A stretch of DNA of 59,123 bases from Pseudomonadota bacterium. GTDB lineage: Bacteria; Pseudomonadota; Alphaproteobacteria; Rhodospirillales; Magnetospirillaceae. Of the stretch, positions 35,494 to 45,859 are shown in pieces. Every line of letters starts with the position of its first letter. Position 1 is the first letter of the stretch. Made by a program: the position numbers and the translations under genes. The DNA lies in NCBI GenBank assembly GCA_021782815.1, contig JAJXUO010000015.1, positions 1 to 59,123 on the forward strand, given 5' to 3'. The notes beneath the pieces were generated by a model. The model ran no database searches. It was given only the letters and a program-made list of their open reading frames with translations, and had not been told where the DNA came from.

Positions 35494-36435
35494 TCAGAAA
35501 GCGACGCGGGCGGTGGCCAGCAGGGCGCGATCGTAGAGGGGGGTCAGGGGCTCCAGATTGTCGTTGGGCGGCGTCACGGCGAACTGATAGCCGACGCCGA
35601 GGATCAGCTTGGCGCCATCCCCCAGTCCGAAGCGGCCGAAGATGATGCCGGGGGTGAGGAAGGTCTGGAAACGGCCGCCGCGCGGACCATTGGTCCAGTA
35701 GGTGCTGTTCACTTCCAGTTCCGGCCAGAAATACCGGGCGAAGTGGTACTGGAAGGTGACGTTGGTGTTAAGGGCGTCGCCGTTTTCCGAGGCGTAGGCC
35801 ATGGGCATCTGCAGGCCCATGGTCCCCTGGATGTCGAAATCGCCCCAGCCCTTGCCGGCAGCCAGAGTGGGCGTGACCGACCAGGCATCGTACCCGGCCA
35901 CGAAGCGGGTGGCGGCGGTGGGCGCCGAAACCCCCAGGAAGGCGCTCAAAATGTAGTTGCCCTGGCTTTCCGGCGAAGAGAGCAGCCGCTGCTTGATCAG
36001 CAGAACCGGATCATCCTGGAAACCGGTGCCCTCGCTGGGCAGGCCGTTCGTCATCCGCGCCCGCGCATAGGTGCGATCCAGATAGGGCGGGGCATTGATG
36101 ACGATTTCATTGGTGGTGGTGGGGATCAGTTCCAGCCCCTTGCCGCCGCCGTAGTTGGTGACATGGGCGCCGTTGCCCAGCTGCTGCCACGACTGGTCGA
36201 AGCGCACCTCCTGCTCCAAACGGGGCGTGACCGTGACCAGCGGCGTCATCCAGCCGGGCTGGCTGCTTTGCGCCTGATGCACCCGGGCGTACCAGTCGGT
36301 GAGGAAATCGCCATTACCGGCCGACAGTCCGCTCTCCGGCTGCGCCGGACCGGCCGCCGTCGCGTCATCGGCCCAGGCCGGAGCGGCCAGCGCCAGGGAC
36401 ACGAGAAAACACCCCAACATTGTCTTCTTCATCAT
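35494..36435 (-). CDS. Outer-membrane beta-barrel protein inside the nif island
   Basis: 313 residues: signal peptide (MMKKTMLGCFLVSLALAAPA, cleavage AWA-DD), then alternating aromatic/polar beta strands and a C-terminal phenylalanine (LLATARVAF), as in outer-membrane barrels. The sequence has no recognisable family motif for me; YHFARYFWPELEVNSTYW and AKLILGVGYQFAVTPP look like strand/turn segments. It sits alone between the two nifQ-type genes with a 300-base AT-rich upstream region. I see no sigma-54 box before it. A role in substrate uptake or adhesion during diazotrophic growth is only a guess. Confidence 0.7.
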   Translation of the reverse strand: MMKKTMLGCFLVSLALAAPAWADDATAAGPAQPESGLSAGNGDFLTDWYARVHQAQSSQPGWMTPLVTVTPRLEQEVRFDQSWQQLGNGAHVTNYGGGKGLELIPTTTNEIVINAPPYLDRTYARARMTNGLPSEGTGFQDDPVLLIKQRLLSSPESQGNYILSAFLGVSAPTAATRFVAGYDAWSVTPTLAAGKGWGDFDIQGTMGLQMPMAYASENGDALNTNVTFQYHFARYFWPELEVNSTYWTNGPRGGRFQTFLTPGIIFGRFGLGDGAKLILGVGYQFAVTPPNDNLEPLTPLYDRALLATARVAF

Positions 36436-36739
36436 TATCTTTCTCCATTACACAGACTTAACAGGATTATTAAATTAAAATCAAACATTTATAAAGAATA
36501 AAATTGGCCATAAAGCAGACAAAATCAAATAACACATAAATAAAAATATTAATGATCAAAATAATATGTTGCTTCTGCATATGAATTATTTGTTATAATA
36601 TAAAACTATATAACGATTTTCATAAAAATATTGTTGACAAAAAAGTAATATATTAGCCGCATATATGGTATATTCGCTATATACCAAAACTACATAACGG
36701 TTGTCATAAAAAGCCCTTCCTGTCAAGGGAAGGGCAACA
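36436..36739. other. AT-rich intergenic region with imperfect direct repeats
   Basis: About 300 bases far richer in A and T than the surrounding DNA, with no credible gene. Two similar 27-base segments, AAAACTA(T/C)ATAACG(A/G)TT..., lie at 36602-36628 and 36686-36712, 84 bases apart. A TTGACA is at 36634-36639, without a well-spaced -10. It should contain the promoter of the outer-membrane gene; the repeats may be binding sites. Confidence 0.55.
36713..36735 (-). terminator. Terminator of the nifENX operon
   Basis: GCCCTTCC/GGAAGGGC forms an 8-base stem with loop TGTCAAG on the plus strand; on the transcribed minus strand TTTTT follows. It lies 4 bases past the stop of the nifQ-like gene. 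Confidence 0.85.
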
Positions 36740-37312
36740 TTATCGCCGCAAAGACAGACCGGTGGCGGCACGGCATTGACGCCGCCCTCCCTCGTCCAAT
36801 CCCTTGCACAAGGCATGATCGAAAAAGCTTTTCCAGGGCATGTCGGTTTTGTTGAGCAGCCGCAGCGGCCGGAAATGCCGGGTCATCACCGCCGTCAATT
36901 CGCTCCGCCCCTCAAGGCCCATCTCCTGCCACAAGCGGCGCCGTCCTTGCGCGCGGCGGGCCAGGATATGCGCCAGCCACACCTGCTCCAACGCCTCGCC
37001 GCCGCGCCGTTCCAGCAACAGGGCGCGCAAGGCCTCTTCCCCGGCATTGAGCGGCGCGGCGCCGTCGCCGTCGGACACCCGGGCCAACAGCTCCGAGGCG
37101 GCATGGGGAAAATGCCGCACCACCAGCGCCGCCAGTTGCCCGCGCGACAGCCCCAACCCCATATCGAGCGCGGCCCAGGGATCGCCGTAGGCCGCCGTCA
37201 GGACGGCGGCCAGCACATGGCGATCGAACAGCGCCCCCGCCGTATCGGCGGTGCGCGCTCCCAACAGCCAGCGCTGGAACCGCGGGTGATCGATCTCCAT
37301 GGCCGTTCCCAT
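36740..37312 (-). CDS. NifQ-like protein lacking the metal-binding cysteine cluster
   Basis: 190 residues, clearly a NifQ paralogue: LFDRHVLAAVLTAAYGDPWA, LGLSRGQLAALVVRHFPHA, WLAHILARRAQGRRRLWQEM and MPWKSFFDHALC align with the intact nifQ at 34692. After ALC the sequence diverges to GLDEGGRRQCRAATGLSLRR and stops. The C-x4-C-x2-C-x5-C cluster is absent, but another reading frame holds PVCLCGD, a remnant of PVCERCGD. A frameshift plus small indels therefore probably destroyed the cluster. Last gene of the nifE operon; ATG at 37300 is an alternative start. Confidence 0.8.
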   Translation of the reverse strand: MGTAMEIDHPRFQRWLLGARTADTAGALFDRHVLAAVLTAAYGDPWAALDMGLGLSRGQLAALVVRHFPHAASELLARVSDGDGAAPLNAGEEALRALLLERRGGEALEQVWLAHILARRAQGRRRLWQEMGLEGRSELTAVMTRHFRPLRLLNKTDMPWKSFFDHALCKGLDEGGRRQCRAATGLSLRR

Positions 37313-37315
37313 TGC

Positions 37316-37612
37316 TTAGGCCGGCACCGGCGCGTGAGTCTGGGCGTTGGTGCCGCACACGGTTTCGCACGAGCCGCAGCCGATGCAGGCGCCGGCCTTC
37401 TCGATGGTCATCACCTTGCGCTCGATCTCCTCGTCGTCGTCGAAGGGATCGCACATCTCGCCGTCCTCGTTGATGCCCATCAGCTTCAGAACGCCCTGGG
37501 TGCAAACCTTGAAGCAACGGCCGCAGCCGATGCACAGCTCGGCCTTCAGCTCCATCAGGTATTTCGGCATCCAGTCCGAGCCGTCGCGGGTTTTAAAGGT
37601 AAGAAACGACAT
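37316..37612 (-). CDS. fdxB: Nif-specific ferredoxin III (FdxB)
   Basis: 98 residues with two 4Fe-4S motifs, CIGCGRCFKVC (about 27-37) and CIGCGSCETVC (about 76-86), separated by an insertion rich in acid residues, as in the nif ferredoxin III family. It probably donates electrons to nitrogenase or cofactor assembly. It sits 25 bases after the DUF269 gene and 3 bases before the nifQ-like gene in the nifENX operon. Confidence 0.92.
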   Translation of the reverse strand: MSFLTFKTRDGSDWMPKYLMELKAELCIGCGRCFKVCTQGVLKLMGINEDGEMCDPFDDDEEIERKVMTIEKAGACIGCGSCETVCGTNAQTHAPVPA

Positions 37613-37637
37613 GGGACACTCCTCTGCGAAAAAACGG

Positions 37638-38084
37638 TCAGGCGGCGGCGATCTCGGGGAAGCGGGCGATGGTCTCGGCCCCCTCCTCCACCAGTTTCTC
37701 CGCCTTGGCGATCAGGGTGGGCAGATCCTCGAAGCCGAAACGGTGCAGTTCGCGCACATGGGCGTTCAGCGCCACCAGCCGTCCGGCCACCAGCAGCACC
37801 CGGCCCCAGCCTTCGTGATGGATGTTGAGAATGGGGGCGACGGCGTGCCCCGAACGCCGCTCCAGCTCCCAGGCCACGGCGGCGTAGAACATCTCCACCC
37901 GCCACAGGATATCGGGATCGGGATCGCCCATCATCGGCAGCTCGCGCTTCTGCGCCTTGGTCACGATGAAGGGGGCCAGCAGGGCGGCGTCGGGCTCGGC
38001 GTCCCAGGCGCCGGAGCGGTCCTCGGCGCGGATCCGCCGCAACAGGGCCTGGGCGATGGGATGGGTGAGTGCGGAGGCATCCAT
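37638..38084 (-). CDS. NifX-associated nitrogen fixation protein (DUF269)
   Basis: 148 residues with the DUF269 pattern: FIVTKAQKRELPMMGDPDPD, VEMFYAAVAWELERRSGHAV, LNIHHEGWGRVLLVAGRLVA and LNAHVRELHRFGF. The family always lies beside nifX and its role is unknown. It follows nifX after 4 bases. Confidence 0.92.
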   Translation of the reverse strand: MDASALTHPIAQALLRRIRAEDRSGAWDAEPDAALLAPFIVTKAQKRELPMMGDPDPDILWRVEMFYAAVAWELERRSGHAVAPILNIHHEGWGRVLLVAGRLVALNAHVRELHRFGFEDLPTLIAKAEKLVEEGAETIARFPEIAAA

Positions 38085-38088
38085 ACTC

Positions 38089-38508
38089 TTACTCCTCGTC
38101 GTCGATGAAACGTTCCACGCCGCCCTCGGCCTCCTTCATCACCCGGCGCAGCCACGGCGGCGGATTGCTGCGCAGCATGGTGCGCACCCGTTCGATGACG
38201 GCGGCGATGGGCTCGTCCTCGGCCAGCTTGATGGGATGCACCCGGGCCCGCACCACCCGCGCCGCCGCCGGGCCGCCGATGGCGCGCACGAACAGAAGGG
38301 CGGTGCCGGTAAGGGCGTTGATCTTGGCGGCCAGGCGATCCTCGCCGTCGTCGGCATGCTGGCCGTCTTCCTGGCTCACCATGCCGAACTGCACCGCCTC
38401 GACGAAGCTGTGGCTTTCCGGGCCCACCTCGTAGAACAGGAAGGTGCGGGCGCTGGCGAAATGGGCGTCCACATGGGTGTGGTCGTGAGTGGCGAAAGCA
38501 AGGCGCAT
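38089..38508 (-). CDS. nifX: NifX, FeMo-co precursor (NifB-co) carrier
   Basis: 139 residues of the NifX/NafY-type cofactor-binding fold: MRLAFATHDHTHVDAHFASA, FLFYEVGPESHSFVEAVQF and the TGTALLFVRAIGGPAAARVV region. It carries NifB-co and VK-cluster intermediates between NifB and NifEN. The start at 38508 is chosen with AAGGAGAA upstream. It is in the nifEN operon, 34 bases after nifN. Confidence 0.92.
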   Translation of the reverse strand: MRLAFATHDHTHVDAHFASARTFLFYEVGPESHSFVEAVQFGMVSQEDGQHADDGEDRLAAKINALTGTALLFVRAIGGPAAARVVRARVHPIKLAEDEPIAAVIERVRTMLRSNPPPWLRRVMKEAEGGVERFIDDEE

Positions 38509-38542
38509 GGGTTCTCCTTTCAGCGCGGCCGGCGGCCGGGGG

Positions 38543-39901
38543 TCAACCAGCCGCAACCGCCGCAGCATGGTCCTGCTCCGCGGCGCCGTGCCCGTGGCCG
38601 GACCGCTCGATCATCCGGTTGGCGATCAGAAAAATAAGGTCGCGGGTGCCGCGATAGCCGATCGACACCCGGTGCGCGCCGCCCAAACGGTCATAGACCG
38701 GGAAACCGGCATGCACATGTCCGGCGCCCAGCCGTTCGCAGCTCATCCGCGCGTTGGTACCGCCGATCACCAGATCGACGCCGCCCGCCGCCTGCGCCGC
38801 GTCCTCCAGATCCTGGTAGTCGCCCACCAGCACCTGGGCGCAGGGCAGACCGGCCAGATGCGGCCGCGCCTCGGCCGAAACCGCCGCCACCAGCGCGCCG
38901 CCCATGGCCGTGACCAGCCCGCCCACGGCCCAGACGAAATCGGCCTCGCCCGCCACCGCGAAGCGGGCGCCGCCGAAATAGAAGTGGCCGTCCAGCATGG
39001 CGTCCTCCAACTGGCTGCGGGCGCGGCGCAGGCGCTCCGGCACCGGACGCCCCGACAGCTTCGACAGCGTGCTCATCAGCCGGTCGCATTCCTCGAGCCC
39101 GGTCAGACGGTCGAACACCAGCGAGGGCACGCCGGTGCGCGTCTGCGCCAGTTCGGCGGCGGCGCGCATATGCGCTCCCACGGCGATGGTCAGCCGGGCC
39201 GCGCCCATGCCGGCCACATCCTCGAGGGAGGCGCCGCCCAGGGTGGTGGCGATGTAGTGATCGGGCACATGGCCGTCCAGCGAGCCCGAGAGATCCGGCA
39301 CCACCACCGCCGACAGGCCGAAGGCCTCGACGATCTCGCGCAGATGCTCGATATCCCCCGGCGTCAGATGGGCGCCGGGCAGGATATTGACGCGCCGGGC
39401 ATCCTTGAAGGCCGGGCCGTCGGCGGGCAGCAGGCCGTCGAGCAGGGCCGTCACCGCCTTGCCGTAGCCGGTTTCCAGCGAGCCCTCGTAGTCGGGCGCC
39501 GACACCAGCACCACCTTGCTCTCGGCCAGTTCGGGGCGGCGGGCCAGGATGATCTTCAGCTCGCCGGCCATGTCCTCGCCCCGGGTTTCGGTGAGGGCGG
39601 TGGAAATGAGGCCGATCAGACGCGGCTTCACCCGCTTGGCGATGTTGAGCAGCGCCTGTTCCACATTGTCCATGCCGCCCAGAATGGTGGAGACCTCGTT
39701 CATGGCGGTGGTCTGCAAGGGGATGGCCTCGCGGAAATGCCGCACCAGCATCACCAGGGCGAAGGCGGTGCAGCCCTGGCTGCCGTGCAGCAACGGCTGG
39801 CAGCCCTCCATGCCGAGGAAGGCCATGGCCGCGCCCAGGGGGGCCGACAGCTTGAGGGGGCTGCCGGTAAAGGGTTTGTTGGTCGGAAGCAGCGTCGCCA
39901 T
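38543..39901 (-). CDS. nifN: NifN, FeMo-co assembly scaffold subunit
   Basis: 452 residues, homologous to NifK. It shows TGSPLKLSAPLGAAMAFLGM, the P-cluster-like LLHGSQGCTAFALVMLVRHF, TTAMNEVSTILGGMDNVEQA and LIGLISTALTETRGEDM. With NifE it forms the scaffold on which NifB-co is converted to FeMo-co. The start at 39901 (MATLLPTNK) lies 2 bases after the nifE stop. Confidence 0.95.
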   Translation of the reverse strand: MATLLPTNKPFTGSPLKLSAPLGAAMAFLGMEGCQPLLHGSQGCTAFALVMLVRHFREAIPLQTTAMNEVSTILGGMDNVEQALLNIAKRVKPRLIGLISTALTETRGEDMAGELKIILARRPELAESKVVLVSAPDYEGSLETGYGKAVTALLDGLLPADGPAFKDARRVNILPGAHLTPGDIEHLREIVEAFGLSAVVVPDLSGSLDGHVPDHYIATTLGGASLEDVAGMGAARLTIAVGAHMRAAAELAQTRTGVPSLVFDRLTGLEECDRLMSTLSKLSGRPVPERLRRARSQLEDAMLDGHFYFGGARFAVAGEADFVWAVGGLVTAMGGALVAAVSAEARPHLAGLPCAQVLVGDYQDLEDAAQAAGGVDLVIGGTNARMSCERLGAGHVHAGFPVYDRLGGAHRVSIGYRGTRDLIFLIANRMIERSGHGHGAAEQDHAAAVAAG

Positions 39902-39903
39902 GA

Positions 39904-41292
39904 TCAGACCTCCCCGCCGTCCCACGGCGCCGGGCGGCGCAGGCTGGCCCAGATGGGATTGGAAAGCGCCAGATGCATCTGGCGCACCAGGGCGACCATG
40001 CCGGCATAGCCGGCATAGCCGTGGTGGCGCTCCTGGTTGATATCGAGCCAGGGGGTTTTCGCCTTCAGGGCCACGAACTGCGAGCGCCCGCCCGACAGCA
40101 TGATGTCGGCGCGGCCCTCCTTGAACATGGCGTACATCTCGCGCGGGGGAATGGCCTCATGCAGCTTCTCCTCGTCGCCGCCCAGGCGGTCGAGGGCCTT
40201 CAGGCGGTCGGCCTCGGTGGATTTGCGCACCGAGGTGCCCACCACCTCCATGCCCATTTCCTGCAGGGCGTGGATCACCGACCAGCTTTTCACCCCGCCG
40301 GTATAAAGCAGCACCTTCCTGCCGGCCAGACCGGCGCGGTAAGGGGCCATGGCCGCCCAGGCCGCCGCCTCCTCGCGGGCGATCAGCGCCTCGGTGCGGT
40401 CGCGCAAGGCCGGGTCGGCGCCCCGCTGCACCAGCATGGCGACGATGGCGCGCAAGGCCTCCGAGGTATCGCCGATGCCGTAGAACGAGCCTTCGAAATA
40501 GGGGATGTCCCAGCGCTCCTGCATCTTGCGGGCCAGGGTCACCAGGGCCTGGCTGCACACCACCATGTTGGCCCGCGCCGTATGGGCGGCGGCGACATCG
40601 GCGTAGCGGGCGTCGCCGGTGATGGCGGTACGCAGGCGGATGCCCAGCTCCTCCAGCAGCGGCCGCACCAGGGCCAGCTCGCCGGCCACATTGTATTCGC
40701 CGAGAATATTGATGTCGGTGGGGCCGGAATCGCCGGGATCACGGGTGCCGATCACATGATCGATCAGCGCCTCGCCGGCCAGGCGGTTGCCGAGATTCTT
40801 CGAGCCGACGAAACCCGGCGCCTCCACCGGGATCACCGGCACGCCGAGCCGTTCCGAGGCCGCCTTGCACACGGCGGCGATATCGTCGCCGATGAGGGCG
40901 GCCACGCAGGTCTGATAGACGAAGACGGCGGGCGGCCGATAGCGGGCCACGGCGGCGCGGATGGCCTTGAAGAGTTTCTTCTCGCCGCCATGGATGATGT
41001 CCATGTTGGTAAGATCGCTGGTGCAGCCCATGCGGTAGAGGGTGGGGCCGCTGCTGCCGCTGTTGCGGGTATCCCAGGAATTACCGTCGCAGGCGATGGG
41101 GCCGTGCACCAGATGCAGGGCATCGGTAATGGGTTGCAGGGCGATCTTGGCGCCGTCGAAGGCGCAACCGCCGGCCGCGGCGCCGGGGGTGAGCTGCTTG
41201 CCGCACCCTTTGCGGCGCTCGCCCTCCGTTTTGCCCCGGTTGACGGCGCAGCCGGGCTCGGTCATCAGATCGGCGATCTTCTTCTTGAGCAT
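39904..41292 (-). CDS. nifE: NifE, FeMo-co assembly scaffold subunit
   Basis: 462 residues, homologous to NifD. AAAGGCAFDGAKIALQPITD, HLVHGPIACDGNSWDTR, DIIHGGEKKLFKAI and YQTCVAALIGDDI match NifE, and a conserved cysteine (GCAFDG) is retained. First gene of nifE-N-X-DUF269-fdxB-nifQ-like, with its own sigma-54 promoter and NifA site in the nifK-nifE gap. The start at 41292 (MLKKKIADLM) fits the family; a longer ORF to 41424 would cross that promoter. Confidence 0.95.
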   Translation of the reverse strand: MLKKKIADLMTEPGCAVNRGKTEGERRKGCGKQLTPGAAAGGCAFDGAKIALQPITDALHLVHGPIACDGNSWDTRNSGSSGPTLYRMGCTSDLTNMDIIHGGEKKLFKAIRAAVARYRPPAVFVYQTCVAALIGDDIAAVCKAASERLGVPVIPVEAPGFVGSKNLGNRLAGEALIDHVIGTRDPGDSGPTDINILGEYNVAGELALVRPLLEELGIRLRTAITGDARYADVAAAHTARANMVVCSQALVTLARKMQERWDIPYFEGSFYGIGDTSEALRAIVAMLVQRGADPALRDRTEALIAREEAAAWAAMAPYRAGLAGRKVLLYTGGVKSWSVIHALQEMGMEVVGTSVRKSTEADRLKALDRLGGDEEKLHEAIPPREMYAMFKEGRADIMLSGGRSQFVALKAKTPWLDINQERHHGYAGYAGMVALVRQMHLALSNPIWASLRRPAPWDGGEV

Positions 41293-41330
41293 GATGCGCG
41301 CCTCCACGAACCCTTGTCCCCCCTGCTGAA

Positions 41331-41345
41331 GCAAAGGGCGTGCCG
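41331..41345 (-). promoter_or_regulatory. Sigma-54 promoter of the nifE operon
   Basis: On the minus strand CGGCAC-GCCCT-TTGC matches the -24/-12 consensus except the first base. The predicted start is near 41319, 27 bases before the nifE ATG. Confidence 0.8.
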
Positions 41346-41385
41346 GATGGAAAAGGGGCAAAAACCAAGCCTCCTCCGCCCCTGT

Positions 41386-41401
41386 TGTCGGGTCCGCGAC
41401 A
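41386..41401. promoter_or_regulatory. NifA upstream activator site of nifE
   Basis: TGT-CGGGTCCGCG-ACA fits TGT-N10-ACA and is centred about 74 bases before the predicted nifE start. The GC-rich stems between it and nifK (around 41424-41462) may end or stabilise the nifHDK mRNA. Confidence 0.8.
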
Positions 41402-41484
41402 AAGCTCTGTCGTGTTCGCACCAACGGGGGAGAGAGCCCCCGGACCGGCGGGCCGGCCCGGGGGAAGGTTCACCGAGGAGTGGT

Positions 41485-43020
41485 TTAACGGGTCAGGTCG
41501 TAGGAGATGTCGGACGAGTCATCGGCCACCTCGAACACCCGATCCAGGATTTCCACCAGCACCCGCAGGCCGCCCTGGTAGCCCAGCGTGGGGAAGCGGT
41601 GATGGTGGTGGCGGTCAAAGATCGGGAAGGTCAGACGGATCAGGGGGATTCCGGTGTCCTTTTCCAGATATTTGCCGTAGGAGGAGCCGATCAGGAAGTC
41701 GGTCGGCTCGGTGAAGAGCAGCGAGCGCAGGTGCCACAGGTCCTTGCCCCGCCACACCTGCCCCGCCGCGCCGAAGGGCGAGGAGGCCAGCAAGGCCTTG
41801 GCCTTCTCTTCCCATTCGGCCGGACCGTTGGTGCAGAGCACATGGGTGGGCTCGCAGCCCATATCCAACAGGAAGGCGGTCATGCCCAGGGTGAAGTCGG
41901 GATCGCCGAACAGGGCGAACTTCTTGCCGTGCAGCCAGGCCTGGCTGTCGGTGATGGCGTCCATCAGACGGCCGCGTTCCTTCTCGATGCTGTCCGGAAT
42001 GGGCTTGCCGCTCAGTTCCGAGATCTTCATCAAGAGGGCGTCGGTGCCGGAAATGCCCATGGGATAGTTGAGGGAGGCCACCGTCTGGCCCTTGTCCTTG
42101 ACGTAGTCCAGGGTCTTGACCGAGCAGAATTCCTGCAGCGACAGCGTGGCCTTGGCGTTGATGGCGTCGCGGGCCTCGTCCAGGGTGGTGCCGCCGTCAT
42201 ACATGCGGTATTCGCCGTCGGACGGGGTGTCGTAGATGTCGGAGACGTCGCCCAGCAGGGTGTAGTCCACGCCCATGACGTCGAGATAGCGCTTCAGCTC
42301 GCGGTTGTTGGCCACGGCATAGCCGTCGAAGCCCGGAACGATGTTGAGCTTGCCGTTGGACGCGCCCGTCTTCTTCTCGCCCGCTTCGCGGTCCCAGAAG
42401 TAGTTCAGGATGCCCTTCATCTGGTTGTCGTAGCCCACGGTGTGGCTGCCGACGAAGGACGGGGTATGGGCGAAGGGCACCGGGAAGTCGCCGGGGACCG
42501 AGCCCTTTTCCTTGGCGGTGGCGATGAAGGCCGACAGATCGTCGCCGATCACTTCCGCCATGCAGGTGGTGGAAACCACGATCATCTTGGGGTGATAGAG
42601 CGCATAGGCGTTCTGCAGACCCTCGACGATGTTGGTCAGGCCGCCGAACACCGCGGCATCCTCGGTCATGGAGTCGGCGACGATGGGCACCGCCTCCTTG
42701 AAGTGACGGGCGAGGTGCGAGCGGAAATAGGCGACGCAGCCCTGCGAGCCGTGCACGTAAGGCAGGGTGCCTTCAAACCCGGCGGCGGCGAACACCGCGC
42801 CCAGGGGCTGGCAGGCCTTGGCCGGGTTGATCACCGCGATTTCACGGGCGAAGTTCTTTTCGCGGTATTCCCAGCTCTTGGTGTATTCGGCCTGGGCGGC
42901 CACCGCCTCATCGCTGTGGCGGCACTCGAATTCGGCCTTCTTCTTGGCGAAGAGTTCCTGATATTCGGGTTCCTTGAACAGGGAAATGTGGTCTTTGATC
43001 TTGTCTGCGCTCTGGGGCAT
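41485..43020 (-). CDS. nifK: Nitrogenase MoFe protein beta subunit
   Basis: 511 residues. The P-cluster ligands are visible: Cys in [20 protein letters not shown] (about 68), in [19 protein letters not shown] (about 93), and in [18 protein letters not shown] (about 151), with Ser in the adjacent conserved segment. [20 protein letters not shown] near the C-terminus is also typical. Forms the alpha2-beta2 MoFe protein with NifD. Third gene of nifHDK; 88 bases after nifD. Confidence 0.97.
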   Translation of the reverse strand: MPQSADKIKDHISLFKEPEYQELFAKKKAEFECRHSDEAVAAQAEYTKSWEYREKNFAREIAVINPAKACQPLGAVFAAAGFEGTLPYVHGSQGCVAYFRSHLARHFKEAVPIVADSMTEDAAVFGGLTNIVEGLQNAYALYHPKMIVVSTTCMAEVIGDDLSAFIATAKEKGSVPGDFPVPFAHTPSFVGSHTVGYDNQMKGILNYFWDREAGEKKTGASNGKLNIVPGFDGYAVANNRELKRYLDVMGVDYTLLGDVSDIYDTPSDGEYRMYDGGTTLDEARDAINAKATLSLQEFCSVKTLDYVKDKGQTVASLNYPMGISGTDALLMKISELSGKPIPDSIEKERGRLMDAITDSQAWLHGKKFALFGDPDFTLGMTAFLLDMGCEPTHVLCTNGPAEWEEKAKALLASSPFGAAGQVWRGKDLWHLRSLLFTEPTDFLIGSSYGKYLEKDTGIPLIRLTFPIFDRHHHHRFPTLGYQGGLRVLVEILDRVFEVADDSSDISYDLTR

Positions 43021-43108
43021 GACTGTTCTCCCGGCCCGCGCCCCCGGATGATGGGCGATACGCGGGTGGATAAAAAATGAGGTAAGGCTTTGGTGTTCCG
43101 GGGCGCCG

Positions 43109-44566
43109 TCAGGCGACCTTCCACGGGGCCTTGAACTTGCTCCACACGGGACTGTTGATGGCCATGTCCATATCGCGGGCGAAGATGGCGAAGCCGTCGT
43201 AGCCGTGATAGGGGCCGGAATAGTCCCAGGAATGCATCTGGCGGAAGGGCACGCCCATCTTCTGGGTGGCGTACTTCTCCTTGATGCCGGAGCCCACCAG
43301 ATCGGGGCGGATCTTCTCGATGAACTTCTCCAGTTCGTAGCCGGAGACGTCGTCGTAGATCAGCGTGCCGTCCTTCAGATAATCGGTGGTGCGCTGGTAA
43401 TCGTCGTTGTGGGCGAATTCATACCCGGTGCCGACGATGTTCATGCCGAGATCGTCGTAGGCGTCGGCCACGTGGCGGGGGCGCAGGCCACCCACATAGA
43501 GCATGACCTTCTTGCCTTCCAGCCGGGACTTGTACTTGGCCAGCACGGCGTCCACCAGCGGCTGATACTTGGCGATGACCTCCTCGGCCTTCTGCTGGAT
43601 GGTCTCGTCGAAGTGGCTGGCGATCTTGCGCAGGCTCTTGGCGATCTGGCTGGGACCGAAGAAGTTATATTCCACCCACGGGATATTGTACTTCTCTTCC
43701 ATGTGGCGGCAGATGTAGTTCATCGACCGGTAGCAGTGGATGAGATTGAGGCGGGCCTTCGGCGCGCGCTCCATTTCCGCCAGGGTGGCGTCGCCCGACC
43801 ACGAGCCGATGACGCGCAAGCCCATTTCCTCGAGCAGACGGCGCGACGGCCAGGCATCGCCGCCGATATTGTAGTCGGCGATGAGATTGACGTCGTAGGG
43901 GCCGGTTTCCCATTCGGGCGAGGTCTTGTCGAACACCCAGTCGCGGATGGCGTCGTTGGCGATGTGGTGCCCCAGGGACTGCGACACGCCGCGGAAGCCT
44001 TCGCAGCGCACCGGCACCACCGGCTTGCCCAGGTCCTTGTTCTTCTTCTTGGCCACGGCTTCGATATCGTCGCCGATGAGGCCGATGGGGCATTCCGACT
44101 GCACCGAGATGCCGTTGTTCAGGGGGAACAGGCCGTTCAGCTCGTCGATCATCTTGTCCAGATTCTTGTCGCCGCCGAAGACGATGTCGCGTTCCTGGAA
44201 ATCCGAGGTGATCTGCATGGTCACGAAGGAATCGATGCCGACGGTGCCGGTGAAGTAGTTGCGGCGCTGCGACCAGGAATACTGCCCACAGCCCACCGGG
44301 CCGTGCGAGATATGCAGCATGTCCTTGACCGGGCCCCACACCACGCCCTTCGAGCCGGCATAGGCGCAGCCGCGGATGGTCATCACCCCGGGCACCGATT
44401 TCACGTTGGATTTCACGCCGCAGGAGGACGAACCGGCCTCCTCGTCGCTCTTGATGACGTTGAGATGACGGGCGCGCTTCTTGGCGGCCTTGTCGGGATA
44501 TTGCGCCAGGACTTCCTTGATGATGTCTTCATGGAAGGCGGCGTCGTTCTGGTCGTCGAGGCTCAT
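43109..44566 (-). CDS. nifD: Nitrogenase MoFe protein alpha subunit
   Basis: 485 residues. P-cluster cysteines are in [20 protein letters not shown] and [14 protein letters not shown]. The FeMo-co ligands are Cys in [15 protein letters not shown] (equivalent of Cys275) and His in [15 protein letters not shown] (equivalent of His442). [18 protein letters not shown] is also conserved. This is the catalytic subunit carrying FeMo-co. An AAGGAGAA lies upstream of the ATG; the gene starts 101 bases after nifH. Confidence 0.98.
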   Translation of the reverse strand: MSLDDQNDAAFHEDIIKEVLAQYPDKAAKKRARHLNVIKSDEEAGSSSCGVKSNVKSVPGVMTIRGCAYAGSKGVVWGPVKDMLHISHGPVGCGQYSWSQRRNYFTGTVGIDSFVTMQITSDFQERDIVFGGDKNLDKMIDELNGLFPLNNGISVQSECPIGLIGDDIEAVAKKKNKDLGKPVVPVRCEGFRGVSQSLGHHIANDAIRDWVFDKTSPEWETGPYDVNLIADYNIGGDAWPSRRLLEEMGLRVIGSWSGDATLAEMERAPKARLNLIHCYRSMNYICRHMEEKYNIPWVEYNFFGPSQIAKSLRKIASHFDETIQQKAEEVIAKYQPLVDAVLAKYKSRLEGKKVMLYVGGLRPRHVADAYDDLGMNIVGTGYEFAHNDDYQRTTDYLKDGTLIYDDVSGYELEKFIEKIRPDLVGSGIKEKYATQKMGVPFRQMHSWDYSGPYHGYDGFAIFARDMDMAINSPVWSKFKAPWKVA

Positions 44567-44609
44567 GGGCCTTCTCCTTGGAATATCTGTACCGAGCGGG
44601 GCCCCGTTT

Positions 44610-44641
44610 CTCCCGCCGCCGGAGGAGCCTGACGGCGGGAG
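44610..44641 (-). terminator. Stem-loop between nifH and nifD
   Basis: CTCCCGCCG (44610-44618) pairs with CGGCGGGAG (44633-44641), extendable by a few more pairs. Such stems after nifH commonly stabilise the nifH mRNA, giving more Fe protein than MoFe protein; no T-run is present. Confidence 0.6.
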
Positions 44642-44667
44642 ACGGGAGCGGCCGGCTTATTGGGGGA

Positions 44668-45688
<1,021 letters not shown>

Positions 45689-45716
45689 ATAAATAAACAC
45701 CCCCTTTCACCCCCCC

Positions 45717-45732
45717 TGTCGGGAAGCCGACA
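45717..45732. promoter_or_regulatory. NifA upstream activator site 1 of nifH
   Basis: TGT-CGGGAAGCCG-ACA fits TGT-N10-ACA and is embedded in a longer inverted repeat (CCCC on the left, GGGG on the right). Its centre is about 105 bases before the predicted nifH start. Confidence 0.88.
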
Positions 45733-45736
45733 GGGG

Positions 45737-45752
45737 TGTCGCAACCCCCACA
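45737..45752. promoter_or_regulatory. NifA upstream activator site 2 of nifH
   Basis: TGT-CGCAACCCCC-ACA fits TGT-N10-ACA and starts 20 bases from site 1 (two helical turns), so both sites face the same side of the DNA. It lies on the draT side of the shared intergenic region. Confidence 0.75.
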
Positions 45753-45859
45753 TGGGGCGATCCGGCCTTTCCCAGGCGCCACCGGCCTTGTCGCAAAAGG
45801 CCCATAAATTGCATGGACATGGGCATTGCTGACGCCAACAGGGGGAATGTCTCGCCATC

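Noticed and set aside
36436..36520. Sigma-54 promoter before the outer-membrane protein gene (TGGCCAATTTT)
   Set aside because: No GC at the -12 position with correct spacing, and no TGT-N10-ACA upstream.
39973..43080. A 1035-residue plus-strand frame opposite nifE and nifK
   Set aside because: Antisense to NifE/NifK, which have all their expected motifs; low-complexity Gly/Ala/His composition.
45789..45804. Third NifA site near draT (TGT-N10-CCA)
   Set aside because: The right half is CCA, not ACA, so it does not meet the consensus.
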